Assembly: GCA_013368315.1 (NCBI GenBank)
Contig: JAACJM010000157.1
Span: 124,001-188,000, forward strand
Origin: Tetrapyrgos nigripes
Lineage: Eukaryota > Basidiomycota > Agaricomycetes > Agaricales > Campanellaceae
Reading direction: 5' to 3'
DNA: 64,000 nucleotides
Part shown: positions 21,720 to 32,218 of the stretch, in pieces
Numbering within the stretch: position 1 is the first letter of the stretch
Layout of the letters: each line of letters begins with the position of its first letter
Program-made: the position numbers and the translations under genes
The notes under the pieces: model-generated
What the model was told of the DNA's origin: nothing
The model's database searches: none
The model's input: the letters and a program-made list of their open reading frames with translations, nothing else

Positions 21720-24700
21720 CACAGCAATCACTCAAAATCGACAGATTCCCTTGATAGAATTGAAAACAGAACTGATCGGTAAAATAACTGGACGAAAAAT
21801 CGACGCAATCGCTCTACTAGATAGTGGAGCGGAAGGAGTTATTATCAACAACACCTTCGCTCAAAAACACCACCTCAATCGAATCCCCATAGAAAAACCC
21901 TTCCCAGTACAAAATGTCGATGGATCCAAAAACGTGATGGGATGGGTGACACACTACACCATTCAAAAATTACAGATCTATGCACAAGATCAAAAATCCT
22001 ATCATGAAGAAACTGCTGAATTCTATATCACAGACATCAGCAATCATGATATTATCCTAGGCACCGATTGGTTAGAACACCACAATCCAGAAATCGACTG
22101 GGCGATCTCAGAAGTTAACATGGCACGCTGCGCTGATACCTGTGTACTGGAAAAACCTCCAGTAAAAATCAAAGCTAAGTCGAATACACTTCCCACGAAA
22201 CCCAAACAACTTGAAATAGTAGACCCTAGAACATACCATCGAGACTACCAGGTATCATACAAAGAACCCATAGGACACTATAAACCAGTGGCACAGCCCA
22301 AGATAGCAGGGCAATGTCGAAGATCACGATCTCAGTACACCCACTCGAAACAGATCAAATTAGGAGCACTACTACCCTCAGAAGATACAATGGGACAATG
22401 GAATGTCCCACATCAATGGAGTCAACTCGCCATGGAATATATTGACACCCCAAAGGATCAAGACGAAGAATTATCAGAAACCAAGCTGAGTATCCAAGCA
22501 GCTTTTACAAAAGCACAGCAAATTGCTGAAAACAAAACAACAACAGATCAACCGACACCACTAGAAGAATGAATTCCCAAACAATATCACAATTACTTGT
22601 CGGTATTTGACAAAGAAACCTTGGAACGTTTACCCCAACGAAGTAGTTGGGATCACACAATCGAACTATGAGAGGATTTTCAACCGTGAACATGCAAAAC
22701 ATACCCTCTCTCACCAAATGAACAAATCGAGTTAGACTCCTTCTTAAACGAAAATCTAGAAAAGGGATACATTAAACCATCAAAGTCACCCATGGCGAGT
22801 CCTTTCTTCTTTGTCAAGAAAAAGGATGGAAAACTACGACCAGTGCAGGACTACAGAGAACTCAACAAGGGTACCGTAAAAAACACGTATCCCCTACCTC
22901 TTATCCCAGAACTGATTGATAAACTCAAAAACGCACACTTATTCACCAAGATCGATCTACGATGGGGATACAATAACATCCAGATCAAGGAAGGGGATGA
23001 ATGGAAAGCCGCCTTCAAAACCAACTGAGGACTCTTTGAACCAACAGTCATGTTTTTCGGACTAATGAATTCACCAGCGACCTTTCAGGCAATGATGAAT
23101 ACAATCTTTAAGGATCTCATCGATCAAGGAAGGTCGTTATTTATATGGATGACATTCTCATATTCACCCACAATTTGTCAGAACATCGCGAACTCGTACA
23201 AAAGGTGTTACAACGCTTACAGGACAACGACTTATACGCGAAACCTGAGAAGTGCATGTTCGAAACTGACAAGGTCGACTTCTTGGGTCTTATCGTTTCC
23301 CATGACACCTTAGCAATGGACCCTGTGAAGGTAGCAGGAGTAATCGAATGGCCAACACCAAAAACGATGAAGGAAGTGCAAGCATTCCTAGGATTCAGAA
23401 ACTTTTACAGACGATTCATCAAAGACTTCTTGAAAATCGCACAACCACTGTTCAACCTAACAAAGAAGGATAACCAATGGAGTTGGGGAACAGAAGCGGA
23501 GAAATCTTTCCAATCTCTCAAAGCGGCCTTTACGTCCAAACCGGTCCTATTGATGCCTGATCATACCAAACCATATCGAGTAGAAGTTAACGCATCAGAA
23601 TATGCAACAGGAGGTATACTGATGCAAACCAGGGACGACAACCAATGGCACCTGGTAGCCTACATCTCCAAGTCCCTCTCCGAAACAGAACAAAACTACG
23701 ACATCCACGATAAGGAATTGCTTGCAATCATACGGGCATTAGAAGCATGGCAACACTACCTGGAAGGAGCCCCACACTCCATCGAGATTTTGACCGATCA
23801 CCAAAACCTGACATACTTCCAGACAGCTCAGAACCTCAGCTGGCGACAAGCATGCTGGGTGTTATTCCTCACATGATTTGAGTTTTCTCTCCTCCGTAAA
23901 CCAGGGAGTCTCAACAAAGCTGATCCATTGTCCAGACGACCAGATCACCGAATCAGAATAGAAAACGACAATACCAACAGAGTCCTTCTCGATCCTAAAT
24001 TCTTCCGAATTCAAGCAACCAGACAAGGGACTGTAACAGCTATAGGAGACGTAGAACTGCGTCGAAGAATCAAAGAATCCCCCAAAAGAGACCTTGAAGT
24101 AGTGAGTGCCCTCGACGTCATTCTACGAAACGGACCCCGGTCTCTGGTGAAAAATCTACAGGAATGGAACTATGAAGACGGGATTATATTATTCCGGGGT
24201 AAAGTCTATGTCCCAGCTGACGACAATCTCTGATGGGACATTGTGAAGTTACACCACGACTCCCTAGTGGCGGGACACCCGGGTAGATACAAGACCTACG
24301 AACTAGTCAGCAGGGAATTCTGGTAGCCAGGAATGTCAGTCTTCATCAGAGACTACGTAAATGGTTGCGCCAAATGCCAGTTAACAAAACCCAACAATCA
24401 TCTGACTCGAGTTCCCTTGATACCCACTGAAATCCCAGAACATCCCTTCGGAACTATCACTACCGACTTCATTACGGATCTTCCCGAATGTAAAGGATTC
24501 AATGCAGTACATGTCGTGGTTGACAGGTCAACAAAAACCGTCATCATATTGCCATGTACAAAAACAATTGACAGCGATGGGACAGTCAGCCTGCTGCTTG
24601 ATCACACATGGCAGCGATATGAGCTGTGGGATAAAATGATTTCCGATTGAGGACCGCAGTTCGCTAGCAAAGTTATGGCTGCGGTCCATGAAAAACTAGG

Positions 24701-25520
24701 AATAACATCAGCACTTAGCACAGCTTATCACCCACAGACTGACGGAGAATCCGAACGATACAATCAAGAACTAGAACAGTTCTTACGAATCTTCTGTAAC
24801 TACCGACAAGAAGACTGGGTGGACTATATACCGTACGCAGAGTTCAGCCACAACACTAGGGTTTACTCAGCAACCGGAAAATCGCCATTCGAACTCTTAC
24901 ATGGATATCAACCATGATTCTTTCCTACATTTAACCCAACATCCTCTCTACTGACAGTCAAAGAACAACTCGAAAACCTCAATTGACTCAGGGACAAACT
25001 CAAAGCTAGTCTAACTTCAGTGGCGGAGAGAATGAAGGATCAGCATGGAAACCATTCCATACCAGAGTCAGGGTATAGCATCGGGGACAAGGTACTACTC
25101 AACGGAAAAAACCTGAAAACAATGAGACTGAAAGCTAAGTTGTCTGATCGTCGTCATGGTCCATTCGAAATCATTGAAAAAGTCGGTCAGGTCAACTACA
25201 AGTTGAAATTACCAAAGACCTGGTGAATACACCCCGTCTTTCATGCATCATTGCTGTCACCATACGTTGAAACGGACACTCATGGACCAAATTACCCCAG
25301 ACCACCCGCAGAGTTGTTGGATGCAGATGAAGAATACAATGTCGAAAAGATACTGGATTCCAAACCCACAAGAAATAGAAAGGGAACTCAGTATCTCATC
25401 AAGTGGTTGGACTACCCTGACTCTGAGAACTCTTGGGTTCCCACATCAAACCTGTCAAACGTAATGGACATGGTTGCAGAATTCCACCAGAACCACCCAC
25501 GAGCGTACCGATACCGATAA
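21720..25520 (+). pseudogene. pol: pol of gypsy family 2 with C-terminal chromodomain, broken
   Basis: Protease LLDSGAEG (21820) is intact. RT begins about 22700, with YMDD at about 23139-23150. A 1 nt loss just before it shifts frame. RNase H RVEVNASEYATGG (23580) has Asn where family 1 has Asp. The integrase zinc domain is at 24250-24390, then TTDFITDLP, SD*GPQF and HPQTDGESERYNQE. GPFEI is near 25160. The chromodomain YNVEKILDSKPTRN ... YLIKWLDYPDSENSW is at 25335-25440. About eleven in-frame stops are seen and ten are TGA. Several lie where the relative has CGN Arg (for example 24915), as expected from CpG deamination. Confidence 0.92.
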
Positions 25521-25615
25521 ACAGCGCCCACCGTCAAAACATTGCCGAAACAAGGTACCTGTCTAGATGTAATGACCTTAAAAGGACCTTCACTCCAATG
25601 TAGATATTAACAAAC

Positions 25616-26023
25616 ATGTCTACCCCCACCGCATCTACTGTCGAAAACTCATTCTCATTTGCACCCGAAACTTCGCTCACCTTCTCTGGGACTAAAGTCC
25701 CATATGACCCTTGCAAAGATGGAATTAACCTCTTCATATGCATTGCATGGAACTACGACCCAAACGACTGGTTCTACAACGACTGGTGGAATGGAGCCAA
25801 CAACAAATTAGACAATGGATGGGATAACCCCCACAATGACAGGGGTTGGGACTCTGACGGTTGGGGCCCCTGGGGACATCATACCCCTGTGGTAGCATGG
25901 GATTGCGATACAGACAATGAAGAGGAGGCAATTTGTGAAGAGATGGAAAGAAAGCTCAACAACTGGTGGGAAACGGGACTCTGGGATATACCCGTTTCAA
26001 ACAATGAGACCAATGACATATGA
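25616..26023 (+). CDS. Additional ORF between pol and 3' LTR, 135 aa, unknown
   Basis: An intact frame with its own ATG (MSTPTASTVENSFSF...) lies 96 nt after the chromodomain stop and 35 nt before the LTR. It is strikingly rich in Trp, Asn and Asp (NDWFYNDWWNG, DRGWDSDGWGPWG, NNWWETGLW). No signal peptide or transmembrane segment is seen. It has no stops although pol upstream has about eleven, so it may be newer or under different constraint. Family 1 lacks an equivalent in its shorter post-pol spacer. It might alternatively be a fortuitous frame; a family alignment would settle this. Confidence 0.5.
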   Translation: MSTPTASTVENSFSFAPETSLTFSGTKVPYDPCKDGINLFICIAWNYDPNDWFYNDWWNGANNKLDNGWDNPHNDRGWDSDGWGPWGHHTPVVAWDCDTDNEEEAICEEMERKLNNWWETGLWDIPVSNNETNDI

Positions 26024-26057
26024 GCTCCGGTGCAAGCTCGTCATAAGAGGGGGGTAG

Positions 26058-26452
26058 TGTCACGAATCGCCGATCTATTCATTTCTTATCTCCACGGACT
26101 ACTATTCATTCCTCTCATCTTTACCGCCATCATCTTCTCTGTCTACAGTTACCATCACTTGATCTGATATGTACATCATTTATCTCCTCCAATTCCTATC
26201 TCCATGGACATTCTCACTTATTCACTTATTCTCAATTCACTTCTTTCACATATATACCAAAGGACCTGTAGTTAGTTTCTTAGTCTGTTCACTTCGTCTC
26301 CACTCCGCTCTCAGTACAGTGCAGTGTTGAGTATAGTCAACTACTCATCCTCTACTCGTCTTCATTATCTATCTCTCTCTCTCTCTCTCTATTTCTCTAT
26401 ATCGCCTTGTTTGTAACTTCTCAATCCATTGGTTCATTGCGTGACTTGGGTG
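26058..26452 (+). repeat. 3' LTR of gypsy family 2, main part
   Basis: Starts TGTCACGAATCG after AAGAGGGGGGTAG. It is interrupted after GGGTG at 26452 by the CACTA element. The remaining 29 bp (GTTATTGCTAAG to TTGACA) are at 32030-32058. Confidence 0.95.
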
Positions 26453-26856
26453 CACTGTGCCGGTAGCATAGATTTTTTTTCAGCCTATGAAACAAAGCTA
26501 CAGTAGACTACTTCTTATTCTATGATAGCTTACTTATAGGTGTTTTTTCATTCTAAACTATAGGCTAGAATCTATGCTATAGGAGATGCGCATCAACCTA
26601 TGGCTAATTACAGGAATTGGCAGGCTACAACCTCTTATTGAGCCTATGGTACCTTTGTTCTTAACCCAGGAATAGCCTAGTCTGTAGATTACTTTCTAAG
26701 CTATTGTAGCTTATAAGAGGAGGGGTAATTCAAGCAGTTACGCTCGCTTTCTATTGGCAGACAAATAGGAGACATGAGTATTCAGTAAAGCGGCGCTGTT
26801 GTTCTATAGAGAAAAGAAGACGTTTGACGTAAAACGCGGGAGCAGTTGCAACGTGC

Positions 26857-28422
26857 TCAATCGCTCTCATCCTCACTCTGCGACCATTCCTCCCTGTCCT
26901 CTTCAGCACGCTCCTTCCCCTCTCCGCAACTACTGACGGGACCCTCATCCTCATCCTCATCCTGGTACCTGTCCTCTTCCTCGTCCTCGTCCTCATCATT
27001 CTTGTCTTCATCTTCGTCATTAGAGTGTTGGCTTGCTGACTCTGCATCCACGCTGTGCCTCAAGCGTTTTCTTGACCGAGTGGAAGACGAAGATTTTTTA
27101 CGTTTACTGGGGCTAGGATTGGTAGAGGTGGATTTTCGCTGGGTAGAATGGTTGCGTTTGGCAGCGTTGGCTTTGAGATAGCTGTACTTCTCCGGTGGGG
27201 TTGCGGTGCCAGCAGCATAGCGTTTTGCACGCTGGTTACCGAGATATTGGTTGATGATGGCAATTGTGGGCCAGTCAGCAATGAAGCGGTTGAGAATAGG
27301 ATGCCGTGTACGCATCTAGGAATCTGTGAGTATCTTTTCAGTTTTTCCCCCCAAACTTTATACTTACTGCAGTTTGATACGTTGCTCTGTCGGCCACAGG
27401 CTGATCATTCCAGGGTGTCATTACATCCATTCCACTCTTCCAGAAGAGCTGACGTGCACTATTCTAAATTATCAACGGGGCAACATTAGTGAGGGGCGAC
27501 GGTGAGTAGTAATCACTCACAACGATCGCGTTATATCTCAATTTATCCCCTTTCAAACCCATTTCCTTGCAGATGTTCCAGCTCGAACCCTCAGGTCGAG
27601 GAATTTCCCCCTGAGTGACCTGGTTTGCACCAATTTTCTGTTGCAGCTCAGCGTTAGCAGCTTTTGCTTGAGCCAGTTCCGCTAGTGCACATGTGAGTCT
27701 TTGACATTTTAGCTCTCAGTACGTAGTACCAAATGACTTACCTTTCAATTTAGCCACCTCATCCTCTCCAGCTTGTCCTTCATCATCTCCAAGACTGGTA
27801 TCCTTGTCTCCACGGCTATGCTCATCGGCTGTGGCCTCTCGGATTTGCTCGGGTTCAGGTGAAGTTGAAGTCTCTTGTGGAGTAGCTCTGTGAGAGTTAG
27901 TTGCATCTTGGGAGGCTCGCACAGGTGCACAGGTATCTTTGTCTTTAGAACGGGGTGTAGGACGAGGACGGGAGCTCTTGGCCAGTACTCCAGGTACCTC
28001 GTCGTCATCATTGTCATCATTGTGTTGACGACGGGAACGGGTTTCCGTGATATGAGTTTTCCTGAGAGCCTCTGTTGAAGGGATGTGTCTCCAGTGAGTA
28101 CTATATTTGTTTGGAAGTATGCAGAAGCGAACTCGAGCTCACTTTCCATTTCCTTATTCTTTTTGAGCAGTTCTTCGTATGTCAGCTGCTCTGAGTTGGC
28201 ATTGGCCCCAGTAACCAAAGGGCTGCCATCGTTTTCATGGGTGGTTTGGCGGTTGGAGGATTTGTTGATGTTTTTTGAAGAGGTACTTTTTTTGCCTGTC
28301 GATTCGACTGTTGACTTGCTTTTCCCAGGTGCAGATGTAGCAGCTTCCTTTGTCGCTTTGGGTGTCTTTGGAGGAGCCAAGGGTGAGGTGGTCTGAGTGG
28401 TAGTTCTGGTACCAGGTGCCAT
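26857..28422 (-). CDS. CACTA accessory protein (basidiomycete Tnp2 partner), spliced
   Basis: Start at 28422 (MAPGTRTTTQTTSPL...). Exon 1 is Ser/Thr/Lys-rich and ends near 28143 at EMES. The next exon (about 28068 to 27744) is open across the junction and reads PRPTPRSKDKDTC and SRGDKDTSLGDDEG. A middle exon holds AELQQKIGANQVTQGEIPRP, and the last exon (27315-26857) holds HPILNRFIADWPTIAIINQY followed by a basic stretch and a long Asp/Glu-rich tail. The HPIL.RF..DWPT motif recurs in hypothetical proteins spread through Agaricomycete genomes (from memory). The divergent position beside the transposase suggests a DNA-binding or accessory role like TnpA of plant CACTA elements; this is inference. 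Nuclear location is likely given the basic segment. Confidence 0.7.
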
Positions 28423-28559
28423 GGTGGTGAAGGAAGTACAAGGCGACGCCAGTGGAAACAAAAATTTATTCCTAGTGACACGTGACCCTGTATCTCTTAT
28501 TTTCAACACGAAGTCTTTCCTCCCTGTGTTCCTCTTCTACAGACCTCTTTCATTCTGAC
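28423..28559. promoter_or_regulatory. Divergent promoter region of the CACTA genes
   Basis: Only 137 bp separate the start codons of the minus-strand accessory gene (28422) and the plus-strand transposase (28560), so both must be driven from this short region. No clear TATA box is seen. Confidence 0.6.
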
Positions 28560-31500
28560 ATGGCTCGCTCCGGAAAGCAATGGTGCGAACATTGCCAACA
28601 ATATATCAGCCAAAAGCGTGCAAATGAGCATCGCGCTTTCTTATTTAATCCTTATCCAGCTCCCTCTGCTTCTGAACCTTCTCTGTCTGTACCACAGCTT
28701 AACGACAATGACAATGACAGAGATATGGCCTGGGATGAGCCGCCTCTACCTACAAGCGGAGACCTAGCTACTCCATCTGGAGCAAGGCACTTTACTGGTG
28801 ATGGACTACAGAACATCCGGGCTTGGGTTGAAGATGCTGATGACGAAGAAGACTTAATGGACACTGAAGGCTGGACTTCCAGGGAGCTGGAAGATGAGGA
28901 TGAGGGTAGTGAAGAAGATGACGAAGAGGACTTTGACTGGGATGCGTTTGTACAGCGGTATCGAGCTGCCAATGGTAACCTCTCTGCAGAAGAGCAGTTT
29001 GGGGCTTCATATGAGCACGAGGCTGCAGGAGGTAAGTCTATACTTGTTTAATATCATTATAACCTTTTCTCATATGTTTTGGCAGCTATGCTCGCTGAGT
29101 ATGACCTTGCTATATGCCGAGCTTTTGCTTACAAGCTCACAACACACACCACTGACCGAGCCTTTGCCAAAACCCCATATGCATTCCCCCGACACCCTTC
29201 CGAGCTCCCCCTACCCAAACTAGACATGATACGGTCACGAGTGACTGCTCTTGCCAGTGTAGAGCCCTGTCTTTTTGATTGCTGCCCCAATTCCTGTTGT
29301 GCATATACTGGACGACATGCCGACCGCGACAGCTGCCCTTATTGCAACGAAAAACGATTTCGCACCAACGGCAAGCCGAGAAAGTAATTTACCTATATTC
29401 CACTCATTCCACGACTGCAGGCTTTTAACCGGAGCCAGGAAATGACGAAGAAGATGGAGTACTGAGCGAAGGAGCACAAGCACAAGGCTGGTCATCTCAG
29501 TGATATTTTTGATGGTACAACATATCGAAAATTGTGCAGACGCCATGTCCACATTGACTGCCAGTCCCTTCGTCACAAATATTTCGAGGATTCCCGTGAT
29601 ATTGCTCTTGGACTCACCACTGATGGTTTTGCACCGCACAAACGACGAAAAAAGATGGCGTGGCCGTTAATCTTATTCAACTATAATCTTCATCCCGATA
29701 TTCGCTTCCACATTGAAAATATCCTCTCTCTCGGTGTAATTCCTGGGCCTAAGAAGCCTCACGACATCGACTCTTTCCTATGGCCCCTTCTCGAGGAGTT
29801 ATCTCGCCTGGCCCATGGTGTGTGCTCTTATGACGTGGTCAACAACGTCATTTTTCCACTGCGAGCGTACCTGATTGCAGTCTTTGGTGATATTCCGGCT
29901 GTGTCGATGTTGATGCATATGAAGGGTCACAACGCGAAATCTCCATGCCGCATGTGCTCCATCATTGGAGTTGTTGGCCCCAACGATGCCAGAACCCATT
30001 ATGTTCCTCTCAACCGGGCCTGGATTGGGATTGATGATGATAATGGGGTTCGAGTATACGACCCCAGAAACCTTCCCATGCGTACCCATAACCACCTTCT
30101 TGCCCAGGCAGCTGAAGTACAGGCAGCTCCTAACAATGCACGGGCAGAGCGTCTTGCCTGGGAATATGGCATCAAGGAGATCCTTGCATTATCTTTTCTC
30201 GACTCTCTCATTTTTCCAACATCCTTCCCCTACGACTTTATGCACCTCATATGGGAGAACCTTGTTAAAAACCTCATTCTACACTGGACTGGCCAGTTCA
30301 AAGGTCTTGACGACGGTTCCGAGAGCTATACAATAGAGAAGGCTGTTTGGGAGGCTATTGGTGCAGAAACGGCGGTGTCGGGCTCTACCATTCATTCTGC
30401 GTTTGGCGCACAGGTGCCTGACATCGCAAATGATAAAACCACTGTCAACGCCGAGATGTGGTCATTCTGGACAATGTATCTCGGTCCCGTTCTTCTGCGG
30501 AAACGGCTCAGCAAGAAGTATTACAACCATTTCATACTTCTAGTCAAGCTCCTGAATAAATGTCTCCAATTCGAAATCACAACTGACGAAGTCAACGAGA
30601 TACGTGAAGGCTTTGTGGAATGGGTGACCACATATGAGAAGTGAGCGAAGTTTTACTTCTATCCTGTTTGCGTTGGCTAAAGTGATGACCAAACAGATAT
30701 TATTATCAGTACTCGCCAGAGCGTGTATCCGCCTGTCCACTCACGATCCATGCACTTCTTCATATTGCAGATAGCATTGAGGCTATGGGTCCAGTGTGGT
30801 GCTATTGGGCCTTTCCTATGGAACGTTATTGCGGTTCCCTTCAACCAGCGATCCGAAGCCGACGTTTTCCGTACTGTTCGCTGGATCATTACGTACTGGA
30901 GACTGCACAGCTGACGCAGATCAAACTTCATTATAATGTTGTTGAGGAACTGAAGCTAGGGCCGTCCAAGGTCAATTTACCACAAGGATCTCGAAAGCTT
31001 CACTCAAGTAAGTCCACTGTTTTACACCCAATGATTCTTTCAGCTGACTCATTGTAAACTTTGTGCCACAGCTCCTGATTTCCTTCTCTGTCTGCCAAAA
31101 GCACAGTCACCTGAAGGACATCTGTCTGCAGGTTTTGTCACTAGCATTTGTGCAGCACTTGTGACACGACTTAACAATGAACACATACCGGGCCAAAGGA
31201 GGAAGAGGATACCAATTGGAATGGTCCGACGGCACCTCCAATCAGCTCAGATTGAGATTTGGGGATGTATGCGCCAAGTTGACTCTGAGGAAGGTGAAAC
31301 AATTCGTGCTTCATCTGTAGGTGGTACAGCTTTGGAGGATACAAGGGATGCCACATTTATACGTGTAAGAGTTCCTTTTCTAAAGCTTGTCTAGCTCGTA
31401 TCTAAAGTCTGTCTTTTCAGTATCAGGCATATGTGGATGTACATGCTAGGATGAACAACCGTCGTCAAAAGCTTGTTCTCAAGGACTTTTACGGTCAATT

Positions 31501-31801
31501 GGAACGAATAGCCGTTGTTTGTTTTACTGATCCCGCAGCCTGTCACGCACTCAAGGTCACTTCGGGGGAAGAGATTTGCCTTGCAGCTATTCGTAGCTGC
31601 AAGTTAGACAAGAAGCAACCTCTTATTGAAATCGGTATGGACATGCATTTCTATTCCGGGTTTGGTGCATTAGATGTCATTGGAATTGAGAGTGTCCAAA
31701 ATCTTATAGGTAGGGTCAGGGATGGGGATAGAGCGGGTTGGGTGTTACTAGACCGTAGTGGCACGCTCAAAAGGACTCTGTGTATAGACTCGGACGACTA
31801 A
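28560..31801 (+). pseudogene. tnp2: Tnp2-family CACTA transposase, spliced, one premature stop
   Basis: The enzyme cuts and joins element ends. Exons: 28560-29031, 29086 to about 29385, about 29423-30640, 30697-31017, 31072-31364, 31421-31801. It opens with a zinc-finger-like WCEHCQQYISQKRANEHR. After an acidic region, diagnostic Tnp2 stretches follow: LGLTTDGFAPHKRRKKMAWP, then GVIPGPKKPHDIDSFLWPLL, GDIPAVSMLMHMKGHNAKSP with CRMCSI, and in exon 4 IEAMGPVWCYWAFPMERYCG. The C-terminus lies in exon 6. One in-frame TGA at about 29463 (after KKMEY) and an imperfect junction near 29385 break it; everything else is open. It is divergent from the accessory gene. A source of transposase for CACTG-ended relatives in this window is conceivable but their termini differ. 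Confidence 0.9.
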
Positions 31802-32029
31802 GAATGATACTTGGACAAAATACTAAAAATCATCCTATGAATGGCTTATTACTGGTTCATTACTTTTTGTTATGCATAGACTATTCACTAGTTTCTTTTT
31901 CAGTCTACGCTTGGCTATTTGCTTGGTTACTTTGTAGCCTACGCGATAGGATGTCTTGAACCATAGACTGATCTGGGTTATAATTCTATAATAGACTAGT
32001 TTTCAATCTATGCTATCTCCACAGTGGTG

Positions 32030-32058
32030 GTTATTGCTAAGTGACAACGTTCTTGACA
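32030..32058 (+). repeat. 3' LTR remainder, gypsy family 2
   Basis: GTTATTGCTAAGTGACAACG to TTGACA completes the LTR broken at 26452. It is followed by the AACA target duplication (32059-32062). Confidence 0.95.
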
Positions 32059-32218
32059 AACATACTTTCACTACAACTAGTATCATAGTAAGATACTGAT
32101 ACTTCTGTGAGTGAGAGTCACAGATCCCGGTTTATTACTTGTACACATGCTCAAGGCAGATGTAAACATGTGACCACTGAGTTTTGTGCTTGAGTCTTTT
32201 CACTTTTCTATATGCTCT

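Larger units (their letters stand above)
26453..32026 (+). mobile_element. CACTA (EnSpm) DNA transposon, 5574 bp, nearly complete
   Basis: The ends are CACTGTGCCGGTAGCATAGA and, inverted, CACTGTGGAGATAGCATAGA, flanked by a GTG duplication (26450-26452 and 32027-32029). Removing one GTG restores the LTR sequence GGGTGGTTATTGC. Subterminal regions (26460-26720 and 31830-32020) contain many short words such as GCCTATGG, CTATAGGCTA and AGTCTATG in both orientations, as expected for transposase binding. Inside are two divergent genes: an accessory gene on the minus strand and a Tnp2-type transposase on the plus strand. Confidence 0.95.
18692..32058 (+). mobile_element. Ty3/gypsy chromovirus, family 2, full length, split by a CACTA element
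   Basis: The 5' LTR is 18692-19111; the 3' LTR is 26058-26452 plus 32030-32058. A 4 bp duplication AACA borders it. Without the nested CACTA element it is about 7.8 kb. Order: LTR, self-priming site, pre-gag leader, gag, pol with chromodomain, an additional ORF, purine tract (AAGAGGGGGGTAG), LTR. The two LTRs differ at roughly a dozen sites by eye, nearly all transitions, so the insertion is fairly young although pol already has about eleven in-frame stops. Chromodomain plus self-priming places it with the Tf1/sushi lineage. Confidence 0.95.

Noticed and set aside
21720..25520. In-frame TGA codons as possible recoding (read as an amino acid)
   Set aside because: The same element also has frameshifts and a TAG, the stops fall where the relative has different codons (often Arg), and intact genes nearby use TGA as a stop. 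Mutation is the simpler reading.
26453..32026. The CACTA element as the autonomous source of the CACTGGG-ended elements
   Set aside because: Only the first five bases of the termini agree (CACTGTGCCGG against CACTGGGTGC), and the GTGAC dyads are absent from its subterminal regions.
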